DNA of 64,000 nt from Ariolimax columbianus (GCA_036924085.1 JAVGWX010000007.1:38004643-38068642), one strand, 5' to 3'; positions 20,826 through 32,175 are shown, counted from the first letter of the stretch. A program made the numbers and translations. The notes: generated by a model not told the origin, from the letters alone.

Positions 20826-21440
20826 ATCCAGCGTCTGTCTGGTTATACTGCCCGGTTTCTTTCTGAGACTTGAGTCCTATCCATCGCCACTCTACCCAAT
20901 CCCCTTTTTCCCACCGATCTGCTTGCCATCTAACACGAAGAAGACACTTGGTATTGAAGGTCTGCTGTCTGGATAAGATACTCAAGCCACATATTAATTC
21001 AATTAGATTAAGTGAGGAATATTTACGACACCATCAATCGCACGCTCTGGTTCTGAGCTACATTGGAATTCCTGGAATGTTTTTTTAAATCTTCGTTCTC
21101 CACGCGTCCTGGTGATTGTTTAACCGTTATGTTTATTATTAAGACCTTCATTGTTTACTACTGATATGTGTAACATCAACGCTGACAGCCATTTTCGCAG
21201 TTACATAATTGATGTAGTAACAAGTTGATGAGTCATTAGTAAGGAATGCATGGCAATAGAGTAACGAAGTAAACGCAAGCAAGATGAACGCACGCCAGGT
21301 AAACATGTGCAGGCAATGATCATAAACACAAAGCGTGTCTTCCTATGGAAACGACTAGGCCATAGAGATATGCGATGAATTATTTTATCATTATTTCTTT
21401 TCCTTTCCCCTGTCGTTGGCTCTGGGATGCCTCAACATGA
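20826..21440. other. No recognisable feature
   Basis: Unique sequence with no domain or array that I could identify. Confidence 0.4.
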
Positions 21441-21800
21441 GGCATGTAACTTAACGGTAGGACTAACGTCTGGTCAGCATGTTAGTCAGGGTCAGGCAAA
21501 ACATACTGGCCAAGACTCTCACCTCTTCCCCGTGGCAGTCTCTAGATACGGGCTGCTGTTCTAGACAGTCCGGCTAATGACGTGGGGGATCGACGAGATC
21601 TCCATAGTAGTGAGCATCACGCAGATAAAGCCAAGCATAGTACATCCACCTGGAGGGTCACAGTTCACCTTCATCAGCACGCTCGGGATGTGAGAAAAGC
21701 TACTGCAAACCGACATTAAACATCCTTTTCAGGGCGCAGAAAAGAGTAAACCTGCTCATTGTAAGCCTTTACAACAACTGGCATGTGTTTGTAAGAGCAT
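21440..21800 (-). repeat. R1 interspersed repeat, near-complete
   Basis: Minus-strand copy, with the 3' end 'gactaacgtctggtcagc' at 21463 and the 5' portion 'cgcagaaaagagtaaacctg' and 'acaacaactgg' at about 21740-21780. Contains 'cttcatcagcacgctcggga' and 'gacgtgggggatcgacgaga'. Only one terminal unit is present. Confidence 0.75.
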
Positions 21801-21989
21801 TGGTTGATGACTGGTAAAGCTGTCAGTGTCGGTAGCGTTAAGTGACGTCTTTCAAGAGGCGGCTCCCTCCACTCTGGCTATTCGTATGCAAACTCTGAAA
21901 CTTGAACCTCAATCTTCCTTTTCCGATTCTCGGGGACAAAAGTGTTTTAATCGATGTCTTGTGCGTTCATTCAAACAAACAAAAACTAC

Positions 21990-22560
21990 AATTGTTAGGT
22001 CAGATCATCCCGTAACCGGTGAGGTAGTTGGGACACACATGAAGACATCCCTACAACCCCACGCCATCCCTCTCTGTCAGCGGCCGCTGCCTGTGCCTCC
22101 TCTAGTCCATTCTTTTATGTTGTCCTCTCACCTCTTTTTGGGACGGCCTCCTCGTCGTCTGCCTTGCACCGTTCCGTGGAGGATCGTAAAAGCAAGACCG
22201 TTTGATCTCGATTTGTGGCCGTGCCAAGCGAGTTTCCTTCTTTTGACAGTTACCAGGAGTTCTTCAAAGGACCCCATTGCTGTTGTAACTCTATCCCGAC
22301 AGTTACCAAGATTTCTTCAAAGGACCCCATTGCTGTTGTAACTCTATCCCGACAGTTACCAAGAGTTCTTCAAAGGACCCCATTGCTGTTGTAACTCTAT
22401 CCCGTATTTCCTCATTTACAACTCGGTCTTAGCAAGCGCCGTTTAGAAGTCCACGGAAACATATCTTTTCCAAAGCATGTATTCTCCGCTGCAGGTCAAC
22501 TGTAATTGTCCATGTCTCACTCAATGTCGGGTATACGTTTTCGAGTTGATTAATCATCTA
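21990..22560 (-). pseudogene. LINE-E 3' end with a 53-bp triplication
   Basis: Same LINE as 165-1583. The reverse strand carries the 'VKRRKLAW' region, the Arg-rich motif and the terminal 'ccggttacgggatgatctga'. Within the coding part a 53-bp segment is present three times (22245-22297, 22298-22350, 22351-22403). Because 53 is not a multiple of three, the frame is destroyed. The plus-strand 171-residue frame here is antisense noise. Confidence 0.8.
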
Positions 22561-22569
22561 TCCTAGTTC

Positions 22570-22865
22570 GCGGGGAGGAAGACTAACGTCTGGTCAGGCA
22601 AAATATACTGGCCAAGATCCTCGCCTCGACTTCCTAGTAGCCCTCCCTGGAAACGGGCTGTTCTAATGGCTAACGAGGTGAGGGATCGACGTGATCCCCA
22701 TAGTAATGAGTGACACGTAGATTAAGCCTGGAGTATCCTGGTCCACCTTCATCAGCAAGCTCGGGGTGCGAGGAATGCTGCGGCAACCCGCCACTTAAAG
22801 TCCTTTTCAGGGCGCACAAAATGATAACCTGCTCCTTGTGGGCATTCGCAAACAACAACCCTAGA
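22570..22865 (-). repeat. R1 interspersed repeat, near-complete
   Basis: Minus-strand R1 with 'gactaacgtctggtcaggca' at its 3' end (22584) and 'caaacaacaaccc' at its 5' end (about 22850). Body includes 'cttcatcagcaagctcgggg' and 'gtccttttcagggcgcac'. Confidence 0.8.
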
Positions 22866-22992
22866 TCGCACTAGAATCTTCCGACAGCGTCTGATGGTTA
22901 CACAGTACACGATTCTCGTGTCTGCTACACAAACAAAGACCTCCCCAAACATACCGCACAACCACACCTCCTTGACCTAAATACCAACATTC

Positions 22993-23685
22993 TTCTTCTT
23001 CTTCTTCGCAACCTGTATTTTTTCGAAAAAAGCAGCGGTCATCCTAAGGCTGTCGACACTGCCATAGAGCTTGTCTAGTGTTGCAACTGGTGATGGCCAC
23101 ATGTGCTTTCTCTGGTCCTCGCATTTCTGGCTATTTTGCAGCAGATGTTCAGCGGTCATTTTTCCGGTACCACAACTGCATTCGTCAGTGTCACCTATCT
23201 TCAATTTATTTAATAGGTGGTACCTCAGTCTGTTGTGGCCTGTGCGGAGTCTGAAGACCACGACCTGCTCTCTTGTGCTCAATTGGCAATAGGCATCGTT
23301 TTTTGTGTAGCCAGTATGTTCTGTTTCCCATTTGGCCATGTATCTGGCTCTAATAAGCCTTTTGGGCTCTTCGTAGGTCACACTAGAATCTGGTTGTGGT
23401 AGTCTTGCACCTTCTTTTGCCAGTCTGTCTGCCTCCTCGTTGCCTTGGATGTTACAGTGGGATGGAACCCACTGTACCCCTACTATTTGTGGTGCGGACT
23501 GCTGGCATAGTTGACAGAGTACTGCTCTTAAATCATTAAGTTCAATATTTGTCTGGCTTTTTAGTGCTGTGACTACGGCAAGGGCATCTGTAAACAAGAC
23601 TATCTGGCTTTCATTTCTTTTGCCTGTCAGCATTGCTTCTGCTGCATCCCTCAGTGCATCTGCCTCCGCTCTGAAATTGCTTGAG
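22993..23685 (-). mobile_element. J1 LINE copy D, 5'-truncated
   Basis: Open frame 22977-23633 (218 residues) covers RNase H from 'VLFTDALAVVTALK' through 'WVPSHCNIQGNEEADRLA', the knuckle region ('CSCGTGKMTAEHLLQNS', final Cys replaced by Ser) and the end 'FFEKIQVA'. The catalytic Asp in TDAL and the last Asp are kept, while the first Asp and Glu lie beyond the truncation. GAA tail at 22993-23007. The flanking 14-bp repeat 'aaataccaacattc' (22979-22992, 23686-23699) defines both ends exactly. Confidence 0.9.
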
Positions 23686-23699
23686 AAATACCAACATTC

Positions 23700-24009
23700 A
23701 AATATCTAGAACTGGGTACGCCTCTTCACCGTTGTCAAACTTATTTAAAATATTAGTTACATTATGTATCTATGTTTCATCCGATTCGCAGTTGTAAAAT
23801 ATAAGTAAACACTAAATCTGCGGATCTGGTACGAACAGAGCAACACGCATTTGTGTAGTATGTCTGACCAAACGGTGGGTGGCTATTTATAGCCTGGATT
23901 ATGTTAATCGTAAACGGAGGGAAAGAAGAAACGAGAGAGAGAGAGAGAGAATAAACTGACTTTTGCTTTACTTTAAATAAGACAAACGTATGCGGAAATA
24001 AAAATGTAA
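23700..24009. other. No recognisable feature, short GA run
   Basis: AT-rich, with a (GA)n run at about 23935-23950. No coding feature is supported. Confidence 0.45.
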
Positions 24010-24165
24010 AGCTTTTGTGAAGTGGATGTGGCCAGTTCCCTCCCTCGTTGTCTTCGCCTTTCATTACCGTAAGCCAAGTGCCTATCTACGGCTGGGTAGA
24101 CTGTGGGAGTTGAACCCCTGTACCGTCGCCGTGAAAAGCGAGTGATCTATCGCTACGCTTACCTA
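24010..24165 (-). repeat. SINE-C, tRNA-derived repeat
   Basis: On the minus strand a tRNA-like head is visible, with 'gcgatagatcactcgc' followed by a B-box-like 'ggttcaactcc'. The body 'gccaagtgcctatctac' is shared with 12110-12425 and 39825-39920. Confidence 0.6.
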
Positions 24166-24727
24166 CTTACTGTCCGTGTCCTATCACCGTGTTTTACTGC
24201 AAGCATCCAGTGTTCAGCGACATGGGTCTGTAGGCTAGTTGGGTGTCATTCTGGTTAATAGCGGAGTGCAGCCATGCCGGCTGAGATACCGTTCTCCTGG
24301 TCTGTCGAACCCCAGAATGGCGCACGGCCACATTTTCTACATTACATTTAAGATAAGTTTGTCTGACAAGAAATCTTTCTGAAGTGCTTGAAACGTGGAG
24401 ATGAGATTTGCTGGTCCTATGGTGTGGAGAGTCAAGCAATCACGAAATGAAATACTTCGTTAAAGCTATGGCTATTCTGAATCTCGTTTCAAGTACTCGG
24501 CTGGGAAATTCACTTGATTCAATCAGTAAAAAATTATAGAGGGAATTAATTGTGGTCTTCAGGCCCGTCAAATCTCCAGAGACAAAAATGGGAGACAAGG
24601 TGGCAGAGGTTGATGAGAAAAAGCTGGAGTAACGTTTCGTCATGTCTCAACCAACTTACTCCGGACTGTCAAAGCAGAAAACGATATGGAACTGTGAGGA
24701 CGCTGTCTCTGTGTGATAAACTTGGCT
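24166..24727. other. No recognisable feature
   Basis: Short open frames only, with no known domain or repeat. Confidence 0.4.
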
Positions 24728-24955
24728 GCCGTATTTCCTTGGTTGAGTTGGATGGTCATTAATACAGCGGCCTATAGCCAGCCTCCTGCCCTTAATCCAA
24801 CAGTATTTCCTAGGTTATTGATCCAGCAGTATTTCCTTGGTTGGGTTTGTTGGTTATTGATCTAGCGGCCTATGGCCTCCTGCACTTTATCCAGCAGTAT
24901 TTCCTTGGTTGAGTTTGTTGGTTTTTGATCGAGCGGCCGATGGGCTCCTGTTGAT
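24728..24955. repeat. About 68-bp tandem repeat, 3-4 copies
   Basis: Units containing 'cagtatttccttggttg' and 'agcggcctatggcctcctgc' start near 24730, 24827 and 24895, with a partial unit at 24801. The minus-strand frames over this region come from the repeat. Confidence 0.8.
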
Positions 24956-25739
24956 ATCTTCCCCGACAACTGTGGCAAGGTCGGTGATGAGCACGATGAA
25001 CAGGACTTTGCCACGACGGAGCAACAAGTTCTCTTCAATGTTGGGACGATGATCCCAAGCAGCAAAGGAATGTCGGACATAGAAGCGGCCATTAACTGGC
25101 ATGTGTATATATTCTTAGTTCGTTTGAGTTGACTGTAGCCGGTTAATTTCTTTTCTGCCTAGCTGGCTGGGCTTCAACAGCGTTGGGCCTATCGGTTCGG
25201 TATTTGTGTTCGCTCTGTCCTACTTTCTTTTCCCCCCCCCCCTCTCTTCCCTAGGGCCCGCTTTCTACGGAATGTGTATATAATAATACATAAATCGACT
25301 GCGGATTTCTCAGTAATTGTAGCCAAATGTGGCGTTTTCATTGCAATTTTCGTATTACTAACACCTTGGGATTTTAAGGAAATGGAGGACGGCATGATTC
25401 AAAGAGTGCTGTCCCAATTGTACTAGAGCACCGAACGCTTTTCCCTTAAATACATCTGTCAGGATCGCTGAGCTATCAATATTGCTGGACATTTGCAGGT
25501 ACTGTACTGCGTTGCCTAATAAATAGATTTACTAGTGAATGTTGAGAATATACAATGAGTAGTAATCCGCCTAGACAGAGAGGGTCCGCCGAGCTAACCC
25601 ACGATGAACAGCCGTGGCTCAAGCTGCACGCAGTGGGGTTTAGTCAGTGGGGTATAGTCATTCAGATTGGAAACTAGCTGTGCTGAAGGTGATCCTTGAC
25701 GACAGCAGAACGATAAAGACGTATACTGTCATCCCGAAG
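24956..25739. other. No recognisable feature
   Basis: Includes a C-rich tract near 25233-25245. No domain recognised in the minus-strand frames at 24862-25102. Confidence 0.35.
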
Positions 25740-26245
25740 AATGATCTTCCTCGTTCGTCTTCAGACCTTGATTTCAATGACTAACGAAGGCAGCAGTCGA
25801 GTTGAGGCTCCGTGGACTTCCGTACAGCGTCTCGTGGAAGGCCACTGCATGTTGCCAAATGCTACTTCTTTTATCGGTATGAATTGGGCAGGACTGGATA
25901 ATCTGTTCTGCAGTCATGGGGGCTGAACCGCAGGTACAAAGGCCCAAAGTGCCAATCTTGAACTTATTATGCAGATGACATCCCAGTGTGTTGTGCCCTG
26001 GGCGTAGCCGGAGAATATCCTGAAAGATGACATCAGGTCCGTGTCGCTCAGCAAATGGTACAACGATACGCTCGGTGGTGTTGTCGCGGTTGTAGAGAGC
26101 TGTCGTGTTGGTCAGCCCAACGTGAAGGTTGTATGCAACCATTGCAGAAGGCTTGTAATGGACACCTCGCCGTCGCCAGACACGCATGCGGCCATCTTGG
26201 AAATCCAGAATGATAGCGGGACTCATGGGAAAACATCCCTGGTGC
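25740..26245 (-). pseudogene. Jockey-type LINE J2 C-terminal fragment
   Basis: Minus-strand frame 25774-26226 has 'LRLRPGHNTLGCHLHNKFK', knuckle 'CTCGSAPMTAEQIIQSC' (C-x-C-x8-E-x4-C, the usual His replaced by Glu) and 'FHETLYGSPRSLNSTAAFV'. The 3' end 'ctgaagacgaacgag' is shared with J2 pieces at 28740-29090 and 57985-58170. No RNase H or RT. Confidence 0.7.
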
Positions 26246-26424
26246 CCACTGTTGATTGGTCCATCTCAGAAAACGATTGCACAACTACATTCTAGCTTGA
26301 TTGTGGTGTGGCGACATGGGCTAGACAATATGGGACAGTGAGAGTTCGGTCAGTTGCACCTCGTGCAAGCGGTTTCGTGCTGTCAGGGTGGAGACCGCGG
26401 TCACTGTCGTCTGTTGTATATATT

Positions 26425-26680
26425 TATGTAATTCTTCTTCTTCTCGTTCGCCATGTTTTTTCTTGTTACGGCTACAAGTGAAGTCCAGATATCTGAATAA
26501 AGGCTGCCGTTGTGGCGAGTTCTTCAGCGCTTTCAAACAGCTTTGTGTTGATATTTTCCTCCATGGACCAGTGGTTAAGCATATAACAGTCTTACAGGAT
26601 ATGTTCGGATGGCTATGCTGCCTGCCCCCACATACACATTGGCGATGGAGCCAATTTTAGCCGGTGCAAATGGCTATAGA
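26425..26680 (-). pseudogene. Jockey-type LINE J5 tail
   Basis: The minus strand reads a Cys/Gly-rich stretch, an 'EHIL.DC' knuckle half, 'ESAEELATTAAFI' and a GAA-repeat tail at 26428-26441. It is heavily decayed, and the family assignment rests on the order of these pieces. Confidence 0.45.
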
Positions 26681-26894
26681 ATACAAGACTCATAGTTTAT
26701 CCTACCCAAGTCTATCTCACCTACGCGGTGGATCAATTTATACCCAGTAATCTTGCCAAAGGATGGGTGTTAACCCCAGCGGGAGTTAAGATGGGACAGC
26801 AAACGAGGTTATGACGAGTTCAGAGCCCCCAGTCAGATGGGGGAGGTGGAGCACACTATTCCACAGAACAGAAGATGAAAGACAGACGTACTAG

Positions 26895-27135
26895 GCCAGG
26901 AGTCGCACTAGCAACCATGGTACCCGCCTGCACCCATTTGTTGTTGCTGTAAGTCTACTGCTGTAATTGAGTACCATTCTGAATTCGAGTTCTGTGGGGT
27001 CTGAGTAATGAAAAGTCGGCCTTGGCGGCGTGTAGTGAGTCCTGGGCGGCCAGTCTGATGTAAATCAGAAACTGTGCCGCGATGATGTTCCAAGGTATGC
27101 AGACGACTGTGAAACGATAAGGTACAGAGCAACAT
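26895..27135 (-). pseudogene. Tc1-like transposase N-terminal scrap
   Basis: Minus-strand frame with 'HHRGTVSDLHQTGRPGLTTR' and 'RQGRLFITQTPQN'. This resembles the linker and second helix-turn-helix of Tc1 transposases (a 'tGRPr.tt.rqdR.i' pattern). No catalytic domain or terminal repeats are visible, so the call is tentative. Confidence 0.5.
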
Positions 27136-27978
27136 CTACCTGCCGACTTCCGGTTAGCAACATTCCTATGCCTACCTACTACCTAACGCTGCTGTTCTGA
27201 CAAACCCTGCTGTCATTTAAAACCTGACCCTGGTTAGTAGTGCTCAACGAACACGAATTCCACGCAAAGTCCCGGGGAGCGAGAAGAGAAAGAAGACCAT
27301 GTGAAATTTCACCACGGACCAAATCACTGCTTTTTTTCGATTGGCATGCTCGGCACGTGCCACCCAGACAGCATCAAATCGCACGTACGATTCAGGCAGA
27401 GTGTGTCTGCCGTGCCTATCATACCATAAAACCACTATGTTCTGCAATAAGAGATCCCAGCTTACAATAGCCCCTACGTGAGCAGTATATTATTTAGTTT
27501 AGGATACAACATACGACGGAAGCGAAAGGGAGGGAGAAAAAAAAAGGGGGGGGGGGGCTATGCCCATGACAGCCGATATTAGGAATCGAATCTTACAGTA
27601 CACTTGTCTCATGACAAACCATAGTGACCTCAATGTGTATGGCCCTAGAAAAGGAAACATTTCCCAAAGCACTTCATGTGGTCTGACATTTGTGGTTTCT
27701 GTAGCAATTAATTTGAGACGCTGATACTTCATACACAACTTTTTATGAGCCGGCTTTTACGATATGGCGGTGTGAAACAAAAAACCGTTCATGTGGCAAT
27801 AACAAACTAAAATCGCGTGGCGGTAGACGGCTGTACTACACATACACCATGTCCTACTCCAGAAGGTAACTTCCGATTTGTCAGTTCGTCTTGAAAAGTA
27901 CATATGTCATAGTTTACAGCTATCGTGTTTTACCAAATTGAAATCTCTGCTTTTCGGGCAGACTCGCGGTGCTAATTC
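27136..27978. other. No recognisable feature
   Basis: Contains a G-run near 27546-27558. No gene or repeat family is supported. Confidence 0.4.
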
Positions 27979-27980
27979 TA

Positions 27981-29533
27981 CAAGGGGCTTGTCATAAGTT
28001 TTTACACTATGAAGGAGCAAGTTGAAATTTGGCCCATATGTAGCTGATTCAATTTGTACTGGACTTGAAAAGTTTGAATTTCCCTCCTCAGCGGGTTTAC
28101 CCGGTACACCTCTAACGGTGAGATTGAACCAGTGTTTGAGGAATTCAGTCCTTCATATGCTTCTGTAAAAAAAACTGGTGTAGGCAGTTTAAGTGTGGCT
28201 GTTCCCATGTTGCTGATCTTCCAAGTTCAGAACGACCATGCTCAGAGTGCATCGATGACAACGCTGCAAGAGCGAAGAAAATTATTGACCAGGATAGGAA
28301 AATTACAATTGCAGAGATATCTATGTCAACAAAACTGAATGAAAGTACAGTTTTTAAAATTTTACACAACAGACTGAACATGAGAAAAGGGTGTGTCCAC
28401 TGGGTCCCGCGTCTGCTGACATGTGAACAGAAACAAACAAGGATTGATTGATGTGGCCAGATGCTAAAAAGTGTGGGTAGAAAAACATGTAGCCGACCAC
28501 GGTGACAGTAGATGGGGCTTGGACCAAAATTTCCAACATGCAGTGGAAAACCCCGGGCTCACCAACACATGTCAAGCCAAGAGCACAGAAATCTGCATGA
28601 AAAGTGATGCTGGCTGTTTTTTTGGGACGTCAAATGTGTCATTGAAAGATAACCTGCCTCATGGCAACACGATGAATGGGCAATATTATGCGGGTCTCCT
28701 TAGAAAGAATCTATTAAAGCCAACTTCAGGGTAAAATGGGCTGATCAACACCCTGACTTCTGAAAAGAAGACAGCTACTATAACAACTAGAGAAGAGCAA
28801 GCCATCATCTTCAGACTGAGAACTGGGCATAACAGACTCAAGAGCCATCTTTACAACAACATGAGGATTGGGACAGATGACAGGTGCCCATGTGGGGAGC
28901 ATATCATGACCGTGAAACACATCCTACAAAGCCACATGCTCACACGGGAAAAGAGAACAATACTGGCCTCGTGAGACAGATATGAGACAAAAAGCTGTAT
29001 GGAGATGAAACATCCTTATAAATAACGGTGTCCTTTGTAAGAGAAACCGGAACCTTGATCTGAGGATGAACGAAGAAGAAGGAGAAGTATCTAAAAATCC
29101 AAACTAAGAAAGACTGTCACCAGAAAACAAGGGATAGCGCGCCTCAAATTCTTCCTTTGCTTGAAGACAACGCGCCCTCCCATAAAGCAAGGCTTGTGCT
29201 GCAAACAGCCAACGATTTGAATATTGAAATTCTTCCACACCCATAATATTCTCCGGATTTAGCTCCATCAGATTTTTTTCTTTTCCCAAAACTTAAAAAA
29301 CAGTTGAAAGGAAATCATTTTGACAGTGACGAAAATGTCATACTGGCTTGTGATAACTGGTTTAATTTGAAAAATAGGTTACTTTAGTCTGAAGGTCTTT
29401 TCAAGGTCACGCAGAGATGACAGCAATGTATAAATTCAGGTGGTGGCTACATTGAGAAGGAATACGCACTGCCAAATTTCAACTTTCTCCCACTGCTTCA
29501 TGGTGACGGTAAAGACTTATGACAAGCCCCTTG
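27981..29533 (+). mobile_element. Mariner element M1, complete ends, dead, interrupted
   Basis: Ends are inverted repeats: 'caaggggcttgtcataagt' at 27981 and its complement ending at 29533, extending imperfectly for about 60 bp. Both ends abut TA, the mariner target. The transposase is readable across frames: N-terminal 'FEEFSPSYASVKK', 'IAEISMSTKLNESTVFKILH', 'HWVPRLLTCEQKQTRI', 'MQWKTPGSP', then 'LLEDNAPSHK' and 'YSPDLAPSDFFLFPKLK'. The second and third catalytic Asp codons (29166 and 29271) have 34 codons between them, the mariner D34D signature; the first lies in a 'GD' near 28502 at a frameshift. A LINE J2 tail (about 28740-29090) splits the gene. Stops and frameshifts make it inactive. 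Without the insert the element would be about 1.2 kb, normal for mariner. Confidence 0.92.
28740..29090 (+). mobile_element. J2 LINE tail inserted in mariner M1
   Basis: Reads 'EEQAIIFRLRTGHNRLKSHL', knuckle 'CPCGEHIMTVKHILQS' and a 3' end 'ctgaggatgaacgaagaag'. It sits exactly between the 'MQWKTPGSP' and 'DNAPSHK' parts of the mariner gene, so it entered after the mariner. Boundaries are approximate. No clear target-site duplication was found by eye. Confidence 0.75.
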
Positions 29534-30010
29534 TATTTCAATAAAAGTTGAATGGTATGTATGCTTGTGGTCGGTGTATCTGGACGCTCGTTTATTTTTC
29601 AGAATTCGTCCGGAAAATGATGCTGCACCCCGGAGCATACAGAAATGATGCGATTTCTGCGCCTTGAGGTCCGACGTTTCCAGTTTTAGCTGACTTTTTT
29701 TTGTTTGTTCTGGGTTTGATTTCCCACTGCGATCCTTATTTTCCATCACTAGTTTAAGTTTAACTGGACATGTCGGTTTAATTGGGGATTTTTCTCGGTA
29801 TGACCCCTTTTTCGCGTTACATCAAGGATTGGCAAAAACTACTGTACTGCAAAACTGCCAAGTGTTACACATTACCTGCACGCATCGATACACTGGCCAA
29901 TACGTCCTGACATCGCCCAAGGGACTAGTCCGGGACGGAAATAAAGGTACCTTCTGCGCGTCAGATTTCGCCACAGCATTTTTGGGGAACATGTTTGTCG
30001 TCCATCTTCA
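29534..30010. other. Mostly featureless, R2-like scrap
   Basis: 29630-29750 has faint similarity to the R2 middle ('ttctgcgccttgaggtccga'). Otherwise no feature. Confidence 0.35.
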
Positions 30011-30325
30011 ATCTCTTAGCCAGGCTGCATGAATGCAGTCTGTATTCAGGACCGGAGGGAGGATATAAGCCGTTGGCTGGCTGCTGTCAGTTCTTTTTGT
30101 CAAAACAGATCCGGACTGATGAAGGTAGACCGGTGTCCTCCAGGCGGTTGTGCTATGCTTTACTTCATCTGCGTGTCGCCCACTACTACGGGGAACACCT
30201 CGACAGTCAGGCTGCCATGACAACAGTCCGTTTTCAGGAAGGGCTACAGGGAAGCCGATGTGAGGATCTTGGCCAGTATATTTTGCCTGACCCTGACTAA
30301 CATATCTGACCAGACGTTAGTCTTC
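30010..30325 (+). repeat. R1 interspersed repeat
   Basis: Contains 'ctgatgaaggtagaccggtg', 'cgtgtcgcccactactacgg' and 'gccagtatattttgcctgac', and ends 'ctgaccagacgttagtc', the same 3' end as at 49436-49455. The 5' (GTT) segment is replaced by other sequence. Confidence 0.8.
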
Positions 30326-30855
30326 CTTCCAGCAGCCTTGCTGCAAACTGCGACTTGCCATTTTAATAACGAACGTCAAGAACAACAAGTGGAGAAGACA
30401 GGCAATATATTCAAGAAAAAGTGGAGTCAAAGGGAACAGCATGGCTTGAAATAGGAATTGGCTGAGATCCAGAAATTGTGGAATCAGTGAGCTGTGACAG
30501 CCCTATGGTCTAACTGAATCGATATTGAAAGCGTGCCGTGTTATTAAAGTGCCGTATACGACTGTGTAGTTGTGCCTTGTCATTGAGCACCAGAGTGGTA
30601 AATACTCTTGTCCACCCCCCCCCACCCCCCCCCCCCCCCACATGACAAGGAACAGGCTTCGTGCAACGCTACAGTCAATCCATCTGTAAAAACAGACCTA
30701 GTTTAGTTTAAATCGAAGAATTAACGTCATTGCATGCGGTTTAACCTATAAGTGCTCTGTTCTCCATATTTTTTGGAGAATCTCAGTACAACGCACGGAC
30801 TCCGTAACAGTAGCGAGATTACTGTAATAGATTGGGTACATTTTTTACTGAATTT
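30326..30855. other. Featureless except a poly-C tract
   Basis: C-rich run at about 30612-30640. No coding feature is supported. Confidence 0.45.
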
Positions 30856-31085
30856 TGCCCGGGCAGCGGCAGTTAAGCCTACTCTTTTTGATGCCCAACT
30901 GCCGTGGGATTATAAACTTGGGCGACACTGAAACGGGCGTCCTATCTCCATTACCCAGAGATCCGAGGAAATTCCAGAAAGTTAAAAAAACTCGCAGTCT
31001 CCGCCATGATTTGTACCCGCGACCTCCAGCACACGAGGCCGACGTCTTACCTCGAGACAACTCAGTCCCCTGGCTTCCAGTAGTA
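30855..31085 (-). repeat. SINE-B, tRNA-derived repeat
   Basis: Inverted relative of 17780-18010. The minus strand has a tRNA-like head with 'gaggtcgcgggtacaaatc' near 31005-31025. The body shows 'gttaaaaaaactcgc' and 'cgggcgtcctatctcc', matching 48365-48575. Confidence 0.7.
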
Positions 31086-31184
31086 AGTTGTCAAAGTGCG
31101 GAGACCGCGGACAATGGTGTCTCTAACACGTAATTCTCTACTGCTGTGTTGTATATTGTGACAACATTGACGTGTTGCAGTGGG

Positions 31185-31715
31185 AGAGGAGACTAACGCC
31201 CGGGCGGGCAAAACACATTAATCAGACATGCTAGAATGAGAAATATATTGACAAAGACGTCCACCTCACTTCCACGTAGATCTCACTGGGAACGGGCTGG
31301 TTTCTGACAGACTGATTAACGAGGTGAGGAATCGGAGTGATTTACACGTAGTAGTCTTCTGCTTGCCACTGTTGCCATGCGTCTAGTCCGGTGAGGTTAA
31401 CGAAAGGAGATTGTGCGTTTCAGGTCTTAGCAGACAGCTCACAGCTTCTCGAGCATGGTCGCTCCCCCGGACCAGACTGCCTCTTCTATGGCATGCATAA
31501 GTAGGGCAGTCCTGCAGGATACGTTCTGGTGTTTGATTGGGTGCTTCATCCGCAGTAGTGAACGTCGACAGATGAGGCCAAGCATAGCTAGCCCAACCGC
31601 ATGGAAGACTCTGGTCCACCTTCATCGGGATGTGAGGAAAGCTGCTACAACCCGCCACATAAAGCCATTTTCATGGTGCACAAAAGAGTAAATGTATGGG
31701 CATTCAGCAACAACA
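31185..31715 (-). repeat. R1 repeat interrupted by a J3 LINE tail
   Basis: R1 3' end 'gagactaacgcccgggcggg' at about 31189 and 5' part 'cattttcatggtgcacaaaa' at about 31668, with 'gcaacaacaaccg' at 31707. The R1 sequence is broken at about 31355 and 31558 by a LINE tail. An imperfect 9-bp repeat (acgtagtag/ccgcagtag) borders the insert. Confidence 0.7.
31385..31555 (-). pseudogene. Jockey-type LINE J3 tail inside R1
   Basis: Minus-strand 'PNQTPERILQDCPTYACHRR', then 'SDHAREAVSCLLRPE', ending near 'LTSPD'. Same family as 20560-20825. The knuckle second half (x8-R-x4-C in place of H) is mutated. Confidence 0.65.
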
Positions 31716-32175
31716 ACCGTGTTACACTTTACCTCTACGTATGGACTCCCACTCACCACCCCCCCCCCCCCCCAATGGTGCATGCGTCTGTTTTAATGTA
31801 GTGTGCATGTTCAAATATGGCAGTGTTGCAGTACAGCGGTTGTGCCAATCCCTTCTGTCCGCGGAGAAGGGATCAAACCGAGAAAAGCCTTCAACGTGCC
31901 CACCCAAACTGAACGCCCCTGCACCACGCGCTCCACATCTTGGTATTTGCCACACGACTGCTAAATAACCTTCGGAACAAGTGTAGCGTAACTGACCAAA
32001 GCAGCATTCCGATTGGATTACTCATCAACCGGGAACACGTACAATTTTAACAGAAATAAAAGCCGTGCTAACGATAGAGGATATGTTTGGATTGTACTTT
32101 TTTAAAACTTATTTGATTAAAATAAATTCAGAAATGTTTAATTTGTGAGCCCTAATAAGTTTTAGGAATATGTAT
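31716..32175. other. Featureless except a poly-C tract
   Basis: C run at about 31757-31774. No gene or repeat family recognised. Confidence 0.4.

Noticed and set aside
21826..22341. 171-residue plus-strand ORF
   Set aside because: It is antisense to the LINE-E 3' end and made of the 53-bp triplication.
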